Below are positions 9,873 to 19,595 of a stretch of DNA of 64,000 nucleotides, piece by piece. Location: assembly GCA_021773055.1 (NCBI GenBank), contig JAJFKV010000043.1, forward strand, positions 28,070-92,069, written 5' to 3'. The DNA is from Woeseiaceae bacterium. Its GTDB lineage: Bacteria > Pseudomonadota > Gammaproteobacteria > Steroidobacterales > Woeseiaceae. Numbering within the stretch: the stretch's first letter is position 1; each line of letters begins with the position of its first letter. The notes under the pieces were generated by a model that ran no database searches, was not told the origin of the DNA, and saw only the letters and a program-made list of their open reading frames with translations. Both the position numbers and the translations under genes were made by a program.

Positions 9873-10760
9873 TCAGAACATCAGGTCAAAATAGGTATTC
9901 TTGATCGTCTCACCCCAAAGCATCGTAATCCACCCGGCGGCTGCGAGGTACGGGCCAAACGGGATCGGAATGCTGCGGTCTTTGCCCCTCGCGATGATCA
10001 TTACGATGTTGATTGTGGCGCCGACTACAGCCGACATCATGATGATCATCGGTAGTTGCTGCCAGCCAAGCCATGCGCCCAGAGCTGCTAGCAGTTTGAA
10101 GTCACCGTAACCCATGCCGTCCTTTCCCGTGACGAGCTTGAACAACCAGAAGACGCTCCATAACGCGAGATAACCTGCTATGGCGCCAACGATGGCGTCC
10201 GACGGCGCGATGAACAGCGTGCTGGTACCAGGCATGGGGTGAAACAGGCTCATCGCGAGCCCGAGCCAAATCAGTGGCAATACAATGGAATCGGGTATGA
10301 GTTGGGTGTCCGCGTCGATCATAGCGATAGCGACGAGCATTATCGTCAGCGCGATCGCCATCAGTGCCTCCCAGCCAGGGCCAAAATACCATGCACAGGT
10401 TGCGGCCAATACAGCCGACATCAGCTCCACGAACGGATAGCGAACAGAGATCGATGCCTTACAATTGGCACAACGTCCTCTTAACAACAGGTAGCTGATT
10501 ACCGGGATATTTTGTAGTGCTGTTATCAATGTGCCGCACGAGGGACAACGAGAGCGCGGCATGACGAGGTCGAAGCGTCCTTCAGGCAGTTTCTGCTCCG
10601 AAGGGGTCCCCGTGAGCTCATCAGCTTGTTCACGCCACTCGCGCTCCATCATGATCGGCAGGCGATGAATAACTACGTTCAGGAAGCTGCCGATCACCAG
10701 CGCGAAAGCGAACACGACCGCGATAAAAAACGGGGCTGATTCGCTCATCAATTCAAGCAT
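9873..10760 (-). CDS. pilD: Type IV prepilin peptidase / N-methyltransferase PilD
   Basis: PilD cleaves the leader from type IV prepilins and type II pseudopilins and methylates the new N-terminal Phe at the inner membrane. The sequence shows the N-terminal methylase domain with zinc cysteines CPSC and CANC (72, 75, 97, 100). The aspartyl protease residues are Asp149 in IDADT and Asp220 in GYGDFK, amid about seven membrane segments. At 295 residues it is the usual length. It lies between pilC and coaE on the same strand. Confidence 0.97.
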   Translation of the reverse strand: MLELMSESAPFFIAVVFAFALVIGSFLNVVIHRLPIMMEREWREQADELTGTPSEQKLPEGRFDLVMPRSRCPSCGTLITALQNIPVISYLLLRGRCANCKASISVRYPFVELMSAVLAATCAWYFGPGWEALMAIALTIMLVAIAMIDADTQLIPDSIVLPLIWLGLAMSLFHPMPGTSTLFIAPSDAIVGAIAGYLALWSVFWLFKLVTGKDGMGYGDFKLLAALGAWLGWQQLPMIIMMSAVVGATINIVMIIARGKDRSIPIPFGPYLAAAGWITMLWGETIKNTYFDLMF

Positions 10761-10852
10761 GCGAGGTCTCCGTCAAATTGACAAGAAGCAAACAAAAACG
10801 GCGCCCGGAGTGTCCTCCGAACGCCGTGCATTTGCAAATAGGGTCGTGTCTA

Positions 10853-12073
10853 CTAAACAACCGCGCCCAATTTGAAAATCGGCAGATACATGGCGACGAC
10901 CAGTCCACCGACGAGCACGCCGAGGATCGCCATAATCAAGGGTTCAAGCAAACTCGATAGATTGTCCACGGCATCGTCCACGTCGGCCTCGTAGAAATCC
11001 GCGACCTTGCTCGACATCTCGTCGAGCGAACCGGATTCTTCGCCAACAGCGATCATCTGGATCACCATGTTTGGAAAGAGGTTCGTATTTTCCATGGACT
11101 GCTGTAAACGCTGGCCCGTCGCAACCTCGTCACGCATCTCCAATACACCGATCTCGTAGACAATATTGCCGGTTGCGCCGGCGACTGATTCCAGCGCCTC
11201 AACCAGCGGTACACCTGCCGCAAACATCGTCGACAAGGTGCGAGCATATCGAGCAATGGAGGCTTTTTGCAGGATTGGACCTATGATCGGTGCCTTGAGC
11301 ATCAATCGATCGAGAAAATGCCGGAAAGGCCTGGAGCGTTTCTTGAAGTACAAGAACGCGGTAACGGCGGCAACAATTATGACGACAATGATCAGGCCCC
11401 TTGTTCGGACAAACGCCGACAAGTCGATGACCATGCGTGTAAACGTGGGCAAATCAGCACCGAAACCCTGAAATAGATCTTCGAATGCCGGAATTACGAA
11501 AATCAGCAGAATCGTGGTCACCACAAAAGCGACCGCCAGTACCGCGCCTGGATACGTGAGCGCCTTCTTGATTTTTTTCTTGATAGCTTCCGTTTTTTCT
11601 TTATACGTCGCTATCTTGTCGAGCAATGACTCGAGTGCACCGGCTTGCTCACCGGATTCGACGAGGTTCACAAACAGATCGTCGAAATAAAGCGGCTGCT
11701 TTGAGAGAGCCTCCGCTAGCGAACTACCACCCTCGACGTCGCTCTTGATCGATAAAATGAGTTTCTGCATGGCCGCATTCTCATGGCCGTTACCGACGAT
11801 CTCGAACGCCTGGACTAACGGAATGCCGGCGGCCAACATAGTGGCCAGCTGACGACTGAAAATCGAGATGTCGCCGGAAGTGATTTTGCCACCACCCGAG
11901 AACAGTCCTTTACTCTGTTTCTTGATTCTCGTCGGCACCACACCCTGACGGCGCAGATCAGATCGCACCGTAGCCTCGTCATTCGCGAGGCTTTTGCCTT
12001 TGACCTTCTTGCCATTTCTGTCGGTTCCTTCCCACAGAAAAGGTGTGTTACTTGCTACTGCTGTATTAGCCAT
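10853..12073 (-). CDS. pilC: Type IV pilus inner-membrane platform protein PilC
   Basis: PilC is the integral-membrane platform on which the pilus motor ATPases act. The 406-residue protein has two GspF/T2SSF domains (about 70-195 and 275-400) with three membrane segments. The characteristic motifs are FSRQLATMLAAGIPLVQAFEI and the second-domain equivalent YARTLSTMFAAGVPLVEALES. The C-terminus is a hydrophobic segment ending YLPIFKLGAVV. It lies 38 bp downstream of pilB on the same strand and 92 bp upstream of pilD. Confidence 0.97.
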   Translation of the reverse strand: MANTAVASNTPFLWEGTDRNGKKVKGKSLANDEATVRSDLRRQGVVPTRIKKQSKGLFSGGGKITSGDISIFSRQLATMLAAGIPLVQAFEIVGNGHENAAMQKLILSIKSDVEGGSSLAEALSKQPLYFDDLFVNLVESGEQAGALESLLDKIATYKEKTEAIKKKIKKALTYPGAVLAVAFVVTTILLIFVIPAFEDLFQGFGADLPTFTRMVIDLSAFVRTRGLIIVVIIVAAVTAFLYFKKRSRPFRHFLDRLMLKAPIIGPILQKASIARYARTLSTMFAAGVPLVEALESVAGATGNIVYEIGVLEMRDEVATGQRLQQSMENTNLFPNMVIQMIAVGEESGSLDEMSSKVADFYEADVDDAVDNLSSLLEPLIMAILGVLVGGLVVAMYLPIFKLGAVV

Positions 12074-12111
12074 CTTTATCGTCCGTTAGCTGAGGTCTTC
12101 GCAACGAAGAC

Positions 12112-13830
12112 CTACTCAATGGTAACCCGATTGATCTCTTCAAGGCTGGTAACCCCGTCCTTGACTTTGTTCAATCCGGCCTGCCGTAAATCGATGACCC
12201 CCTCTTGAACAGCCTGATCTGCGATCTGTATCGCGTTGCCGCCTTCCATTATTATTCGGCCCATGGTCTCTGACACTTCCATCACCTGGAATACGCCGAG
12301 TCGGCCTTTATAGCCGCCGTTACAAGACTTGCAGCCTTTCGGCCCAAATATCGTCACGCCGGTATCAAGTTCTTCCGCGGTGAAGCCCTCTTTTTCAAGC
12401 GCCTCACGTGGTATTTCTTTGACCTCTTTACAATTGTCACACAAGCGACGCGCCAGTCGCTGGGCAATGATCAAACTGACAGACGTCGCGATGGCATAGG
12501 GTTTGACGCCCATGTCAACCATGCGAGTCAAAGTTTTGGGGGCGTCGTTGGTATGCAGAGTTGATAGTACGAGGTGACCCGTTTGTGCTGCCTTGATCGC
12601 GATCTCGGCGGTCTCAAGGTCACGAATCTCACCAACCATGATGACGTCAGGATCCTGCCGCAGAAACGCTTTGAGTGCCGATGCGAACGTCAGTCCGACT
12701 TTCGGGTTCACATTTACCTGGTTGATACCCGGCAAGTTAATTTCCGCCGGATCTTCAGCCGTTGAAATATTGCGGTCCACGGTATTGAGGAGATTCAAGC
12801 CAGTATAGAGAGAAACCGTCTTACCGGAACCTGTGGGTCCTGTGACCAGGATCATTCCGTACGGTTTCGCGAGATGTTTTTCGTACAACAAGCGCTGATG
12901 GTCTTCGTAGCCCAGCATCTCAATGCCCAGCTTCGCACTCGACGGGTCCAGAATACGCAGTACTATCTTTTCGCCGAACAGAGTTGGACAGGTATTTACA
13001 CGAAAGTCGATCGCACGGTTCTTCGACAGGCGCATCTTGATTCGTCCATCCTGGGGCACACGACGCTCTGCGATGTCCATTCGCGACATTACTTTGAGGC
13101 GTGCGCAGACTTTATTAGACAGAATTACGGGTGGTTGTGCGACTTCTGACAACACACCATCAAGGCGAGTACGGACACGAAAGGTCTTTTCGTAAGGCTC
13201 GAAATGAACGTCCGATGCGCCACGCTTGATCGCGTCGAGCAAGACTTTATTGACAAATCTTACTACTGGCGCGTCTTCAACATCGTCACGGCGGTCATCT
13301 TCCTGCTCTTCAGGATCACCCTCTACATCGAGATTTTCGAGATCGAAATCATCATCGTCAAGCCCCGACATACTGGTGTCGACAGCTTCGATTGCCTTGG
13401 TTATTCGTTCTTCAAGCTTGTCCTGCTCTACGACGACCGGGTCTATGCGAAGACTGGTCGCGAATTTGATGTCGTCGATGGCTTGTAAATTGGTCGGATC
13501 CGAGATGCCGAGAAATATTCGCTGGCCACGCTTAACCAGTGGCAACACTCGGTGTTTGTTGATGAGCTTTTGATCAACGGCTCGAATCACGTCCAGATCT
13601 ATCTCAACAGCATCGAGATCGAGCAGTGGAACACCAAATTCGTGTGATGCGGCAACAGCTATGGCTCTTGCCTCGGCCAGATCTTCATTGACGAGATAGG
13701 CGATCAGCGTCATCTTGGCTTTCTTGGCACCGGCGGTTGCTTCGAGAAGCAACTCCTCGGAAACAATACCATCCTGGACCATGCGCCTGGGCAAGCCTGC
13801 AAGATTAGTTTGTGCTGCTGTTGCTGCCAT
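12112..13830 (-). CDS. pilB: Type IV pilus extension ATPase PilB
   Basis: PilB is the hexameric cytoplasmic ATPase that powers pilin polymerisation. The 572-residue product has the N-terminal MshEN-like region, then a Walker A motif GPTGSGKT at 331-338. An Asp box and a Walker B region near 393-404 (DPDVIMVGEIRD) follow. A tetracysteine zinc site (CDNC and CKSC) lies in the last quarter. An acidic low-complexity linker, residues 155-186, separates the N-domain from the ATPase core. It is the first of pilB-pilC-pilD-coaE, read leftward. MshEN domains in some relatives bind cyclic di-GMP; I cannot confirm that here. Confidence 0.97.
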   Translation of the reverse strand: MAATAAQTNLAGLPRRMVQDGIVSEELLLEATAGAKKAKMTLIAYLVNEDLAEARAIAVAASHEFGVPLLDLDAVEIDLDVIRAVDQKLINKHRVLPLVKRGQRIFLGISDPTNLQAIDDIKFATSLRIDPVVVEQDKLEERITKAIEAVDTSMSGLDDDDFDLENLDVEGDPEEQEDDRRDDVEDAPVVRFVNKVLLDAIKRGASDVHFEPYEKTFRVRTRLDGVLSEVAQPPVILSNKVCARLKVMSRMDIAERRVPQDGRIKMRLSKNRAIDFRVNTCPTLFGEKIVLRILDPSSAKLGIEMLGYEDHQRLLYEKHLAKPYGMILVTGPTGSGKTVSLYTGLNLLNTVDRNISTAEDPAEINLPGINQVNVNPKVGLTFASALKAFLRQDPDVIMVGEIRDLETAEIAIKAAQTGHLVLSTLHTNDAPKTLTRMVDMGVKPYAIATSVSLIIAQRLARRLCDNCKEVKEIPREALEKEGFTAEELDTGVTIFGPKGCKSCNGGYKGRLGVFQVMEVSETMGRIIMEGGNAIQIADQAVQEGVIDLRQAGLNKVKDGVTSLEEINRVTIE

Positions 13831-13975
13831 AGAAATCAGTGCTGTTGCGTTTCCTTGAGCATTACAGTCTCACTGATCCAAGTTCCCGATTCAACTGGAT
13901 TTTGTGCTGCTGTTCACAGTTACGGAATTTGATTAAGTAAAATGTCCGAATTCGGCAGGTATTGACTCTCTTGCT

Positions 13976-14470
13976 CTAATTTCGACAGGTTGAGGGAAGA
14001 TACCGTGGTGGGATAGCAGTTGCTGCCCAAGCGGTGCCGGGCATCAAAACGGTACCGCCACCTGGTTGAGGGGCTGCGCCACAGCGCCACACAATACCTC
14101 CGGACGATGTCATATAGGGTGTGAATGACATTATGTCTCCGGAAACATCGGCATGCGCCCGGTTGCCCATCATCACGTCGACCCTGCCATCAACAATCTC
14201 GACTTGTGACACGTACCTGCCGCGTGTGTCTGTTGGGTCGACTGACATGCCGGCGGCTAATCTGTCTGTCGGAGCTATGCCGTCCTGAGTAAACGCATCG
14301 ACGACCGGCGATTTCGCCCCGGCAGCCATACTGATCGCCTCCGCTATTTGCGCCCGGATGGTGTAAGTCTGGTATGCAGAAACGGCGAGCGAAGCCAGGA
14401 TGCCGATTATTGCGACCACGATCATCAGTTCGATGAGTGTAAACCCGTCAATTTGTCTTTTCTTCATCAT
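13976..14470 (-). CDS. Second type IV pilin (PilA paralogue)
   Basis: A 164-residue pilin-like protein. It has a short basic leader ending in Gly, then [20 protein letters not shown] with Glu5 of the mature chain, the PilD processing signature. The C-terminal region has two cysteines (WRCG and STCRN) that could form the D-region disulfide loop of type IVa pilins. The methylated N-terminal helix is nearly identical to pilA at 14661-15092, but the rest is diverged and longer, so it is an old duplication. It lies between pilA and pilB on the same strand. No sigma-54 site of its own is visible. It could be an alternative major pilin or an accessory pilin. Confidence 0.88.
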   Translation of the reverse strand: MMKKRQIDGFTLIELMIVVAIIGILASLAVSAYQTYTIRAQIAEAISMAAGAKSPVVDAFTQDGIAPTDRLAAGMSVDPTDTRGRYVSQVEIVDGRVDVMMGNRAHADVSGDIMSFTPYMTSSGGIVWRCGAAPQPGGGTVLMPGTAWAATAIPPRYLPSTCRN

Positions 14471-14593
14471 ATCGGCGAAACCCCGGAATCGGTACGGATA
14501 CTAACTCAATGGGAACGTGGCATCGAGGATTTAAGTGACGACGTATTCAGGTTGTAATGTACTTCACACTTGGTTCGATGGCGGAATAACCTG

Positions 14594-14622
14594 AAAAAAA
14601 CCCCGGGCAAGCCGGGGTTTTT
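14594..14622 (-). terminator. Rho-independent terminator downstream of pilA
   Basis: A CCCCGG/CCGGGG stem with a short GCAAG-type loop is flanked by A-runs on the left and T-runs on the right. Read leftward after pilA, it gives a GC hairpin followed by seven U. It lies about 40 bp past the pilA stop and separates strong pilA transcription from the second pilin. Confidence 0.88.
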
Positions 14623-14660
14623 CTCGGCAAATTATTGCCAAAACTGCTTAAGTCACTCTG

Positions 14661-15092
14661 TTACGGACGGCAGGCAGCCGGAACGTGTTTAACAGCGACA
14701 GTGCTGTTAGCGCAAGTCCAGGAGACCGAACCGGTATTATCCGCCGGTGTCATTGTAATTGCCTTGCCAGCAAGGTAAGTAGAATTCGCATCACCGCCGT
14801 ACGAAACCGTAATAACGCCATTCGCGCCGACCGTTACGGCAGACGTGTACTTGCCATTAATTGAGATGGCTGGCGACAGTCCTGCAGCCGCGTTGGTAGC
14901 TGGGAAAGCACCAGTATCCATAGCGAACTCGGAGACAGCAGCTTTCGCGCCACCGGCAAGTGTCAAACCTTCAGAAACCTGTGCGCGGATCGTGTAGTCC
15001 TGGTAAGCAGGAATAGCGATGGCAGCCAAAATACCAATGATCGCGACAACGATCATCAGTTCGATAAGTGTAAAACCCTGTTGCTTCTTCAT
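14661..15092 (-). CDS. pilA: Major type IV pilin PilA
   Basis: The main structural subunit of the type IV pilus. The leader MKKQQG is cut by PilD before [21 protein letters not shown], with Glu5 present. The 143-residue length is typical. The C-terminal disulfide loop is bounded by Cys residues in SWTCANS and PAACRP. A GGAGA ribosome site precedes the ATG. The gene has its own sigma-54 promoter (15160-15174) and a strong terminator, and pilRS lies immediately upstream, the arrangement seen in Pseudomonas and relatives. Confidence 0.97.
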   Translation of the reverse strand: MKKQQGFTLIELMIVVAIIGILAAIAIPAYQDYTIRAQVSEGLTLAGGAKAAVSEFAMDTGAFPATNAAAGLSPAISINGKYTSAVTVGANGVITVSYGGDANSTYLAGKAITMTPADNTGSVSWTCANSTVAVKHVPAACRP

Positions 15093-15159
15093 CTCGTAAT
15101 CTCCATGAATTTGAGAGTATTCAAAAATAAACGGCGAAATCGCCTGTACGAGTGATAAA

Positions 15160-15174
15160 GCAAGCGTCGTGCCA
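15160..15174 (-). promoter_or_regulatory. Sigma-54 (-24/-12) promoter of pilA
   Basis: On the minus strand the sequence reads TGGCACGACGCTTGC, a perfect match to the RpoN consensus TGGCAC-N5-TTGC. The predicted start is near 15148, giving a 5' leader of about 55 nt before the pilA ATG. RpoN-dependent, PilR-activated transcription is known for pilA in other Gammaproteobacteria. Confidence 0.93.
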
Positions 15175-15252
15175 AGTTTGGAAGAATGCGGTTAAGTTAT
15201 TGAATTAAAAAGAATGACAGCGCAGATGTAACCATAAGTACCGTCGGCATTA

Positions 15253-15310
15253 GGTGACAATAGCACTCCTGAAATGTCACATTCTTGTCACAATGTGACG
15301 CTCTTTGTCA
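15253..15310. promoter_or_regulatory. Cluster of TGTCA/TGACA repeats upstream of pilA (probable PilR sites)
   Basis: Five TGTCA-type elements, on either strand, begin near 15255, 15275, 15286, 15295 and 15306. Several are separated by 9 to 11 bp, roughly one helical turn. They lie about 105-160 bp upstream of the predicted pilA start, where an NtrC-type activator such as PilR would bind. Known PilR sites in Pseudomonas contain TGTC repeats. The block ends inside the last codons of pilR. Confidence 0.65.
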
Positions 15311-16606
15311 GTCGATGCCCAATTTCTTGATGCGGTACCTGAGTTGCCGGAACGACAAGCCAAGGAGTTTCGCGGCCGCCGTCTTGTTGTAACGGGTTTT
15401 CTCCAGGGCCTCCACAATTGCCTGGCGTTGCACGTCCTCAACCTGTTCCCCGAGCTTGCCAGACGGCGCTGTTGTTGTCGGCACTTCGCTTGTGTCACGC
15501 ATCTGTAAATCGGCAGGCTTGATGACGCCACTGGCACAGAGCGTTACGGCTCTCTCAAGCATATTCTCCAGCTCGCGAACGTTGCCCGGAAATGGGTAGG
15601 TAAGCAGTGCATTTCGCGTGTCATCATTTAATAAAGCCGTGCCGTTCAGTCGCTCCAAAATGTGGTCGGCCAGCAGCAATACGTCATCACCGCGTTCGCG
15701 CAGCGCCGGGACATTCAATTCGATGACATTGATTCGGTAATACAAATCTTCGCGAAATTCGCCCATCGCCACCATCGATGAGAGATTTCGGTGGGTTGCG
15801 GACAATATCCGCACATCGACAGTCTCTTCTGCGGACGCGCCGACAGGCCGTACCTTTTTTTCCTGAATGACACGCAATAACTTGACCTGCATTGCCAGCG
15901 GCAGATCTGCGATCTCGTCCAGAAACAGTGTTCCGTCCTCTGCGCACTGTAATAAACCGGCCTTGTCGTTCAGCGCGCCGGTGAAGCTGCCCTTACGGTG
16001 ACCGAAGAACTCGCTTTCCATCAGATCCGATGGAATGGCACCGCAGTTGACGGGTACAAACGGTCCCTCGGCCCTCGGGCCGCTGTCGTGTATTAGTCTT
16101 GCGACCAATTCTTTGCCGGTACCTGATTCGCCCGAAATATGCACTGGTGCCTGTGATCTCGCCACCCGGTCAACCATGTTCCGTAATTCATGCATGCGCG
16201 CAGACTCGCCCAAAATCTTCGAGTCTTGCCGTCTGCCAGCGTTGATGCGTAACGCATTCTCAACAATATTGCGCAGGTTGCCGAGATCAAGTGGCTTGGC
16301 TATAAAGTCGAATGCACCCAGTTTTAGTGCCTGCACAGCCGTTTCGACATTGCCGTGTGCCGTTATTACGGCGACCGGCGTGCCGGGCGCGTGGCTTTGC
16401 ATCCATTCCACCAGTTCGAGTCCGTCACCGTCCGGCAATCGCATATCAGTAAGGCAAATGTCGAATTGATGCTTGCCCAGCAGTGCTTTGGCGCTCGCAA
16501 CATCGGCCGCCGCTTCGCTGCGGATGTCCATGCGTCCGAGCGTGAGTGTCAATAGCTCACAGATGTCAGGTTCGTCATCGATAACCAGGGCAAGCGGTTG
16601 GTTCAT
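15308..16606 (-). CDS. pilR: NtrC-family response regulator PilR
   Basis: PilR is the enhancer-binding activator of pilA. The receiver domain has the phospho-acceptor Asp54 (CLTDMRLPDG). The AAA+ domain carries the Walker A motif GESGTGKE and a GSFTGA loop that contacts sigma-54 (commonly GAFTGA, here Ser in place of Ala). A C-terminal Fis-type helix-turn-helix ends RQLRYRIKKLG. At 432 residues it is a normal length. Its ATG overlaps the pilS stop by 4 bp, indicating translational coupling. Confidence 0.96.
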   Translation of the reverse strand: MNQPLALVIDDEPDICELLTLTLGRMDIRSEAAADVASAKALLGKHQFDICLTDMRLPDGDGLELVEWMQSHAPGTPVAVITAHGNVETAVQALKLGAFDFIAKPLDLGNLRNIVENALRINAGRRQDSKILGESARMHELRNMVDRVARSQAPVHISGESGTGKELVARLIHDSGPRAEGPFVPVNCGAIPSDLMESEFFGHRKGSFTGALNDKAGLLQCAEDGTLFLDEIADLPLAMQVKLLRVIQEKKVRPVGASAEETVDVRILSATHRNLSSMVAMGEFREDLYYRINVIELNVPALRERGDDVLLLADHILERLNGTALLNDDTRNALLTYPFPGNVRELENMLERAVTLCASGVIKPADLQMRDTSEVPTTTAPSGKLGEQVEDVQRQAIVEALEKTRYNKTAAAKLLGLSFRQLRYRIKKLGID

Positions 16607-18291
16607 TTTTCGTCCTGTATGTCCCAGCGCTCGGAGTCGGCAAATACCATACGAAAGATACTGCCTCCACCGGGCCGGTCAAGGTAAACAAGCGTTGCGT
16701 GATTCAATTCACAGAGTTCCCTGGATATATAGAGCCCCAATCCGGTGCCACCAGAGCGTGCGGTGAAGAACGGTTCGAATATCTTGTCTGCGGTCGTCGC
16801 ATCAACGCCCAGTCCGCAATCCAGTACTTCAATATAAGGACGACCCTTGCCCTGCATTCGACCAGCTTGTAGTTCGACCATGATGCCGCCGGTTTCGCTC
16901 GCATACTTCACGGCGTTATCGCAAAGATTCCAGAGAACCTGGCGCAAATGGCTCGTGTCCATGCGTACCTCCAGCTCGGGGAGTATCTCTCCTACTGAGA
17001 ACTGGCCTTCCTGCAGTTCCAGTGTCCTGACGAACTCTTCCGAAAATTCGTCCAGCCAGCTTTTCAGGAACAGCCTTTCAGGCCGGCTCGAATCTCGCCG
17101 GGATAATTGCAATACATTGTCAATAATGTGACTGACGCGGCTTGAATGGGTCTGGATGATATCGGTCAGCCGCACGTCCTCCTGCGTCAGCCCTTGAGAC
17201 TCGCCGAGCAATTGGGCTGCGTGGCTCATAGCCCCAACCGGGTTGCGAATCTCGTGAGCGATACTGGCGCTGAGGCGGCCTAGCGACGCCAGCTTGGATT
17301 GCTGTACACGCGCATTCATCAGGCCGACGTCTTCAAGGAATATCAATATAGGGCCACCGCGCTGGCCGTCCTTTCCCAGAGGCGCCAGGTGCGCAGTCAC
17401 CCTCGCGCTGTCGCCTTCAGTAATAAGGGTGAATTCCGGGTGTGATGACATGGTCGTGTTGCGGCGCCAAGCACTAATATACTCCGCCAAAGGCTCGAAC
17501 ACTGCGACAAGCGGCGTTCCGGCAAGCGCATCGCTTGACCCCAGCAGGCGCAAAGCAGAGCTGTTGATCAGCCGCACATCGTCTTCATCGTCAACGACAA
17601 CAATACTCTCGCGCAGGTGTTGCACAATGTACTGATTAAGTTCGGAGAGGTTCTTGAGATCAACGCTGAACTGGCGAGCCAATGCTTCGCTGGTCTGAAT
17701 GCGCCTGGCCAGCGGCTGTGCGGCGAGCGCTATCGCAAATACGATGCCACTCAATATGCCCGCAGCCGGGTAGTTAGTTGGCCCAGCCAGTTCGAGAATT
17801 TGCGCAAGAACCTGCTGGCCGAGGATTGCGAAGGTCGCGAGCGCCGCCAGTATCGCCGGATACCGTATCGGCAGCACCAGGCTGCCTGCGCCGACGAAAA
17901 TGATGAGCAGACCACCGATACCGCTGGCGATGCCACTGCTGGCGTGCATAAGAGCAACGATCGCCGCAATATCCACGACGACCTGCGTGGTTCCCAGAAC
18001 GGTCATTGGGACCCAGCGCTGGCGCAAAGAGATACCCGATAGTATGGCGAAGACCAGGTAACCAGCCGCTGTCGCGATATAGAGGGTCGGATTCGAATGA
18101 CCGAAGAACCGCGGATCGGTCTTGGCAAAGAATATCCCGAGGAATGCGACGCAGGCCAGCAGGCGAAACCCGTTCAAAGTGACGAGTACGCGCCAGGTCA
18201 AATCAGGCTCGTCAATCGCTTTTTGTATCATGGCATCCCGACTGCCGCGGAAGGTCCGTTTCAGGGGAGCCTCGGTTTGTGCCTGATTCAT
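16603..18291 (-). CDS. pilS: Sensor histidine kinase PilS
   Basis: PilS is the membrane kinase partner of PilR. From ATG 18291 the product has 562 residues. An N-terminal block of about six membrane segments is followed by a PAS-like domain (about 215-330). Then comes the H-box LSASIAHEIRNPVGAMSHAA with the phospho-accepting His. The HATPase domain has N-box WNLCDNAVKYA and G-boxes DCGLGVD and GGTGLGLYIS. In Pseudomonas PilS senses pilin in the membrane. A start at 18330 would add 13 residues. The sucC gene diverges from it. Confidence 0.95.
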   Translation of the reverse strand: MNQAQTEAPLKRTFRGSRDAMIQKAIDEPDLTWRVLVTLNGFRLLACVAFLGIFFAKTDPRFFGHSNPTLYIATAAGYLVFAILSGISLRQRWVPMTVLGTTQVVVDIAAIVALMHASSGIASGIGGLLIIFVGAGSLVLPIRYPAILAALATFAILGQQVLAQILELAGPTNYPAAGILSGIVFAIALAAQPLARRIQTSEALARQFSVDLKNLSELNQYIVQHLRESIVVVDDEDDVRLINSSALRLLGSSDALAGTPLVAVFEPLAEYISAWRRNTTMSSHPEFTLITEGDSARVTAHLAPLGKDGQRGGPILIFLEDVGLMNARVQQSKLASLGRLSASIAHEIRNPVGAMSHAAQLLGESQGLTQEDVRLTDIIQTHSSRVSHIIDNVLQLSRRDSSRPERLFLKSWLDEFSEEFVRTLELQEGQFSVGEILPELEVRMDTSHLRQVLWNLCDNAVKYASETGGIMVELQAGRMQGKGRPYIEVLDCGLGVDATTADKIFEPFFTARSGGTGLGLYISRELCELNHATLVYLDRPGGGSIFRMVFADSERWDIQDEK

Positions 18292-18409
18292 GCGCGAATT
18301 GTAGACTGAATATGGACTTCGGTCCCGCAAACCTACAAAATACGGCGTCTTTTTCGCAATGAACGCGAAGTCCTCCTCGCCAATACAAGAAATCCCAAGA
18401 AGTGAACCA

Positions 18410-19570
18410 ATGAATCTTCACGAATACCAATCCAAGAAATTATTCGCGGACTACGAAATCGCGGTACCCCGTGGCATTCCTGCTGACTCGGCAGAAGCAG
18501 CCGTGAAGGCGGCCAAAGAACTGGGCGGCGAACTCTGGGTCGTTAAAGCCCAGGTACATGCCGGTGGTCGCGGCAAAGCGGGCGGCGTCAAGCTTGCAAG
18601 AACGCTGGACGAGGTCCGGGAGTTTGCCGACGGCATGCTCGGAATCCAGCTCGTTACACATCAGTCCGGGCCGGAGGGATTGCCCGTCAACGTGGTGTAT
18701 GTCGAGGAGGGCTCAGAGATTGATCGCGAGCTTTACCTGAGCATGTTGGTCGATCGCGAAGTCAGTCGCGTGTCGTTCATCGCCTCCGCAGCTGGCGGAA
18801 TGGACATAGAAAAAGTAGCTGCCGAGACGCCCGAGCAGATTTTCTCGGTGGCAATCGCGCCGGATGTCGGTCTGCAGGATTACCAGGCGCGGCAGCTTGC
18901 GTTTGGTCTTGAGCTCGACAAGAAACAAATGCGGCAATTTGGCGACCTCTTGAAGAAGCTGTATCAATTGTATCTCGATACGGATGCGAGTCTTGTGGAG
19001 GTCAACCCGCTGATTACCAACAAAGCAGGTGATGTCATTGCCCTTGACGGCAAGATCAATATTGATGGCAGCGCTTTGTTTCGCCAGGCCGAGATTGCCG
19101 CATTGCGCGATTTGTCGCAAGAAGATCCTGCGGAGCGCGAAGCGGCTGAACATGACCTTAACTACGTATCTCTTGATGGCAACATAGCCTGCATGGTGAA
19201 TGGCGCCGGCCTCGCTATGGCGACGATGGATCTGATCAAGCTGCACGGTGGTGAACCCGCGAACTTCCTTGATGTAGGCGGTGGCGCGACGGCGGAACGC
19301 GTTGCAGAAGCGTTCAAGCTGATTCTCTCGAATCAAAAAGTGACAGCTATCCTGGTGAACATTTTCGGGGGTATCGTGCGTTGCGACGATATTGCCCAGG
19401 GAATCATCAGCGCTGTGAAAGAGGTTGGCGTGAAAGTGCCGGTGGTTGTACGCCTCGAGGGCACGAACGTAAAAAAAGGGCGCGAGCTGCTGGCAAACAG
19501 TGGTCTCGACATTATTGCAGCTGAGGATCTGACCGACGCAGCACGCAAAGTGGTTGCTTTGGCAGCCTGA
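18410..19570 (+). CDS. sucC: Succinate-CoA ligase (ADP-forming) beta subunit
   Basis: SucC forms the TCA-cycle succinyl-CoA synthetase with SucD, giving substrate-level ATP or GTP. From ATG 18410 the protein begins [13 protein letters not shown], the near-invariant start of the family, and runs to 386 residues. The ATP-grasp residues [18 protein letters not shown] lie near 40-60, and [16 protein letters not shown] in the C-terminal domain is diagnostic. It is separated from sucD by 25 bp containing GAAGAGACG as a possible ribosome site. Confidence 0.97.
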   Translation: MNLHEYQSKKLFADYEIAVPRGIPADSAEAAVKAAKELGGELWVVKAQVHAGGRGKAGGVKLARTLDEVREFADGMLGIQLVTHQSGPEGLPVNVVYVEEGSEIDRELYLSMLVDREVSRVSFIASAAGGMDIEKVAAETPEQIFSVAIAPDVGLQDYQARQLAFGLELDKKQMRQFGDLLKKLYQLYLDTDASLVEVNPLITNKAGDVIALDGKINIDGSALFRQAEIAALRDLSQEDPAEREAAEHDLNYVSLDGNIACMVNGAGLAMATMDLIKLHGGEPANFLDVGGGATAERVAEAFKLILSNQKVTAILVNIFGGIVRCDDIAQGIISAVKEVGVKVPVVVRLEGTNVKKGRELLANSGLDIIAAEDLTDAARKVVALAA

Positions 19571-19595
19571 CAAGTAGATCTGAAGAGACGTCGTA

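Noticed and set aside
16035..16469. 144-residue open frame antisense to pilR
   Set aside because: It is a shadow of pilR with low-complexity Ser/Pro composition.
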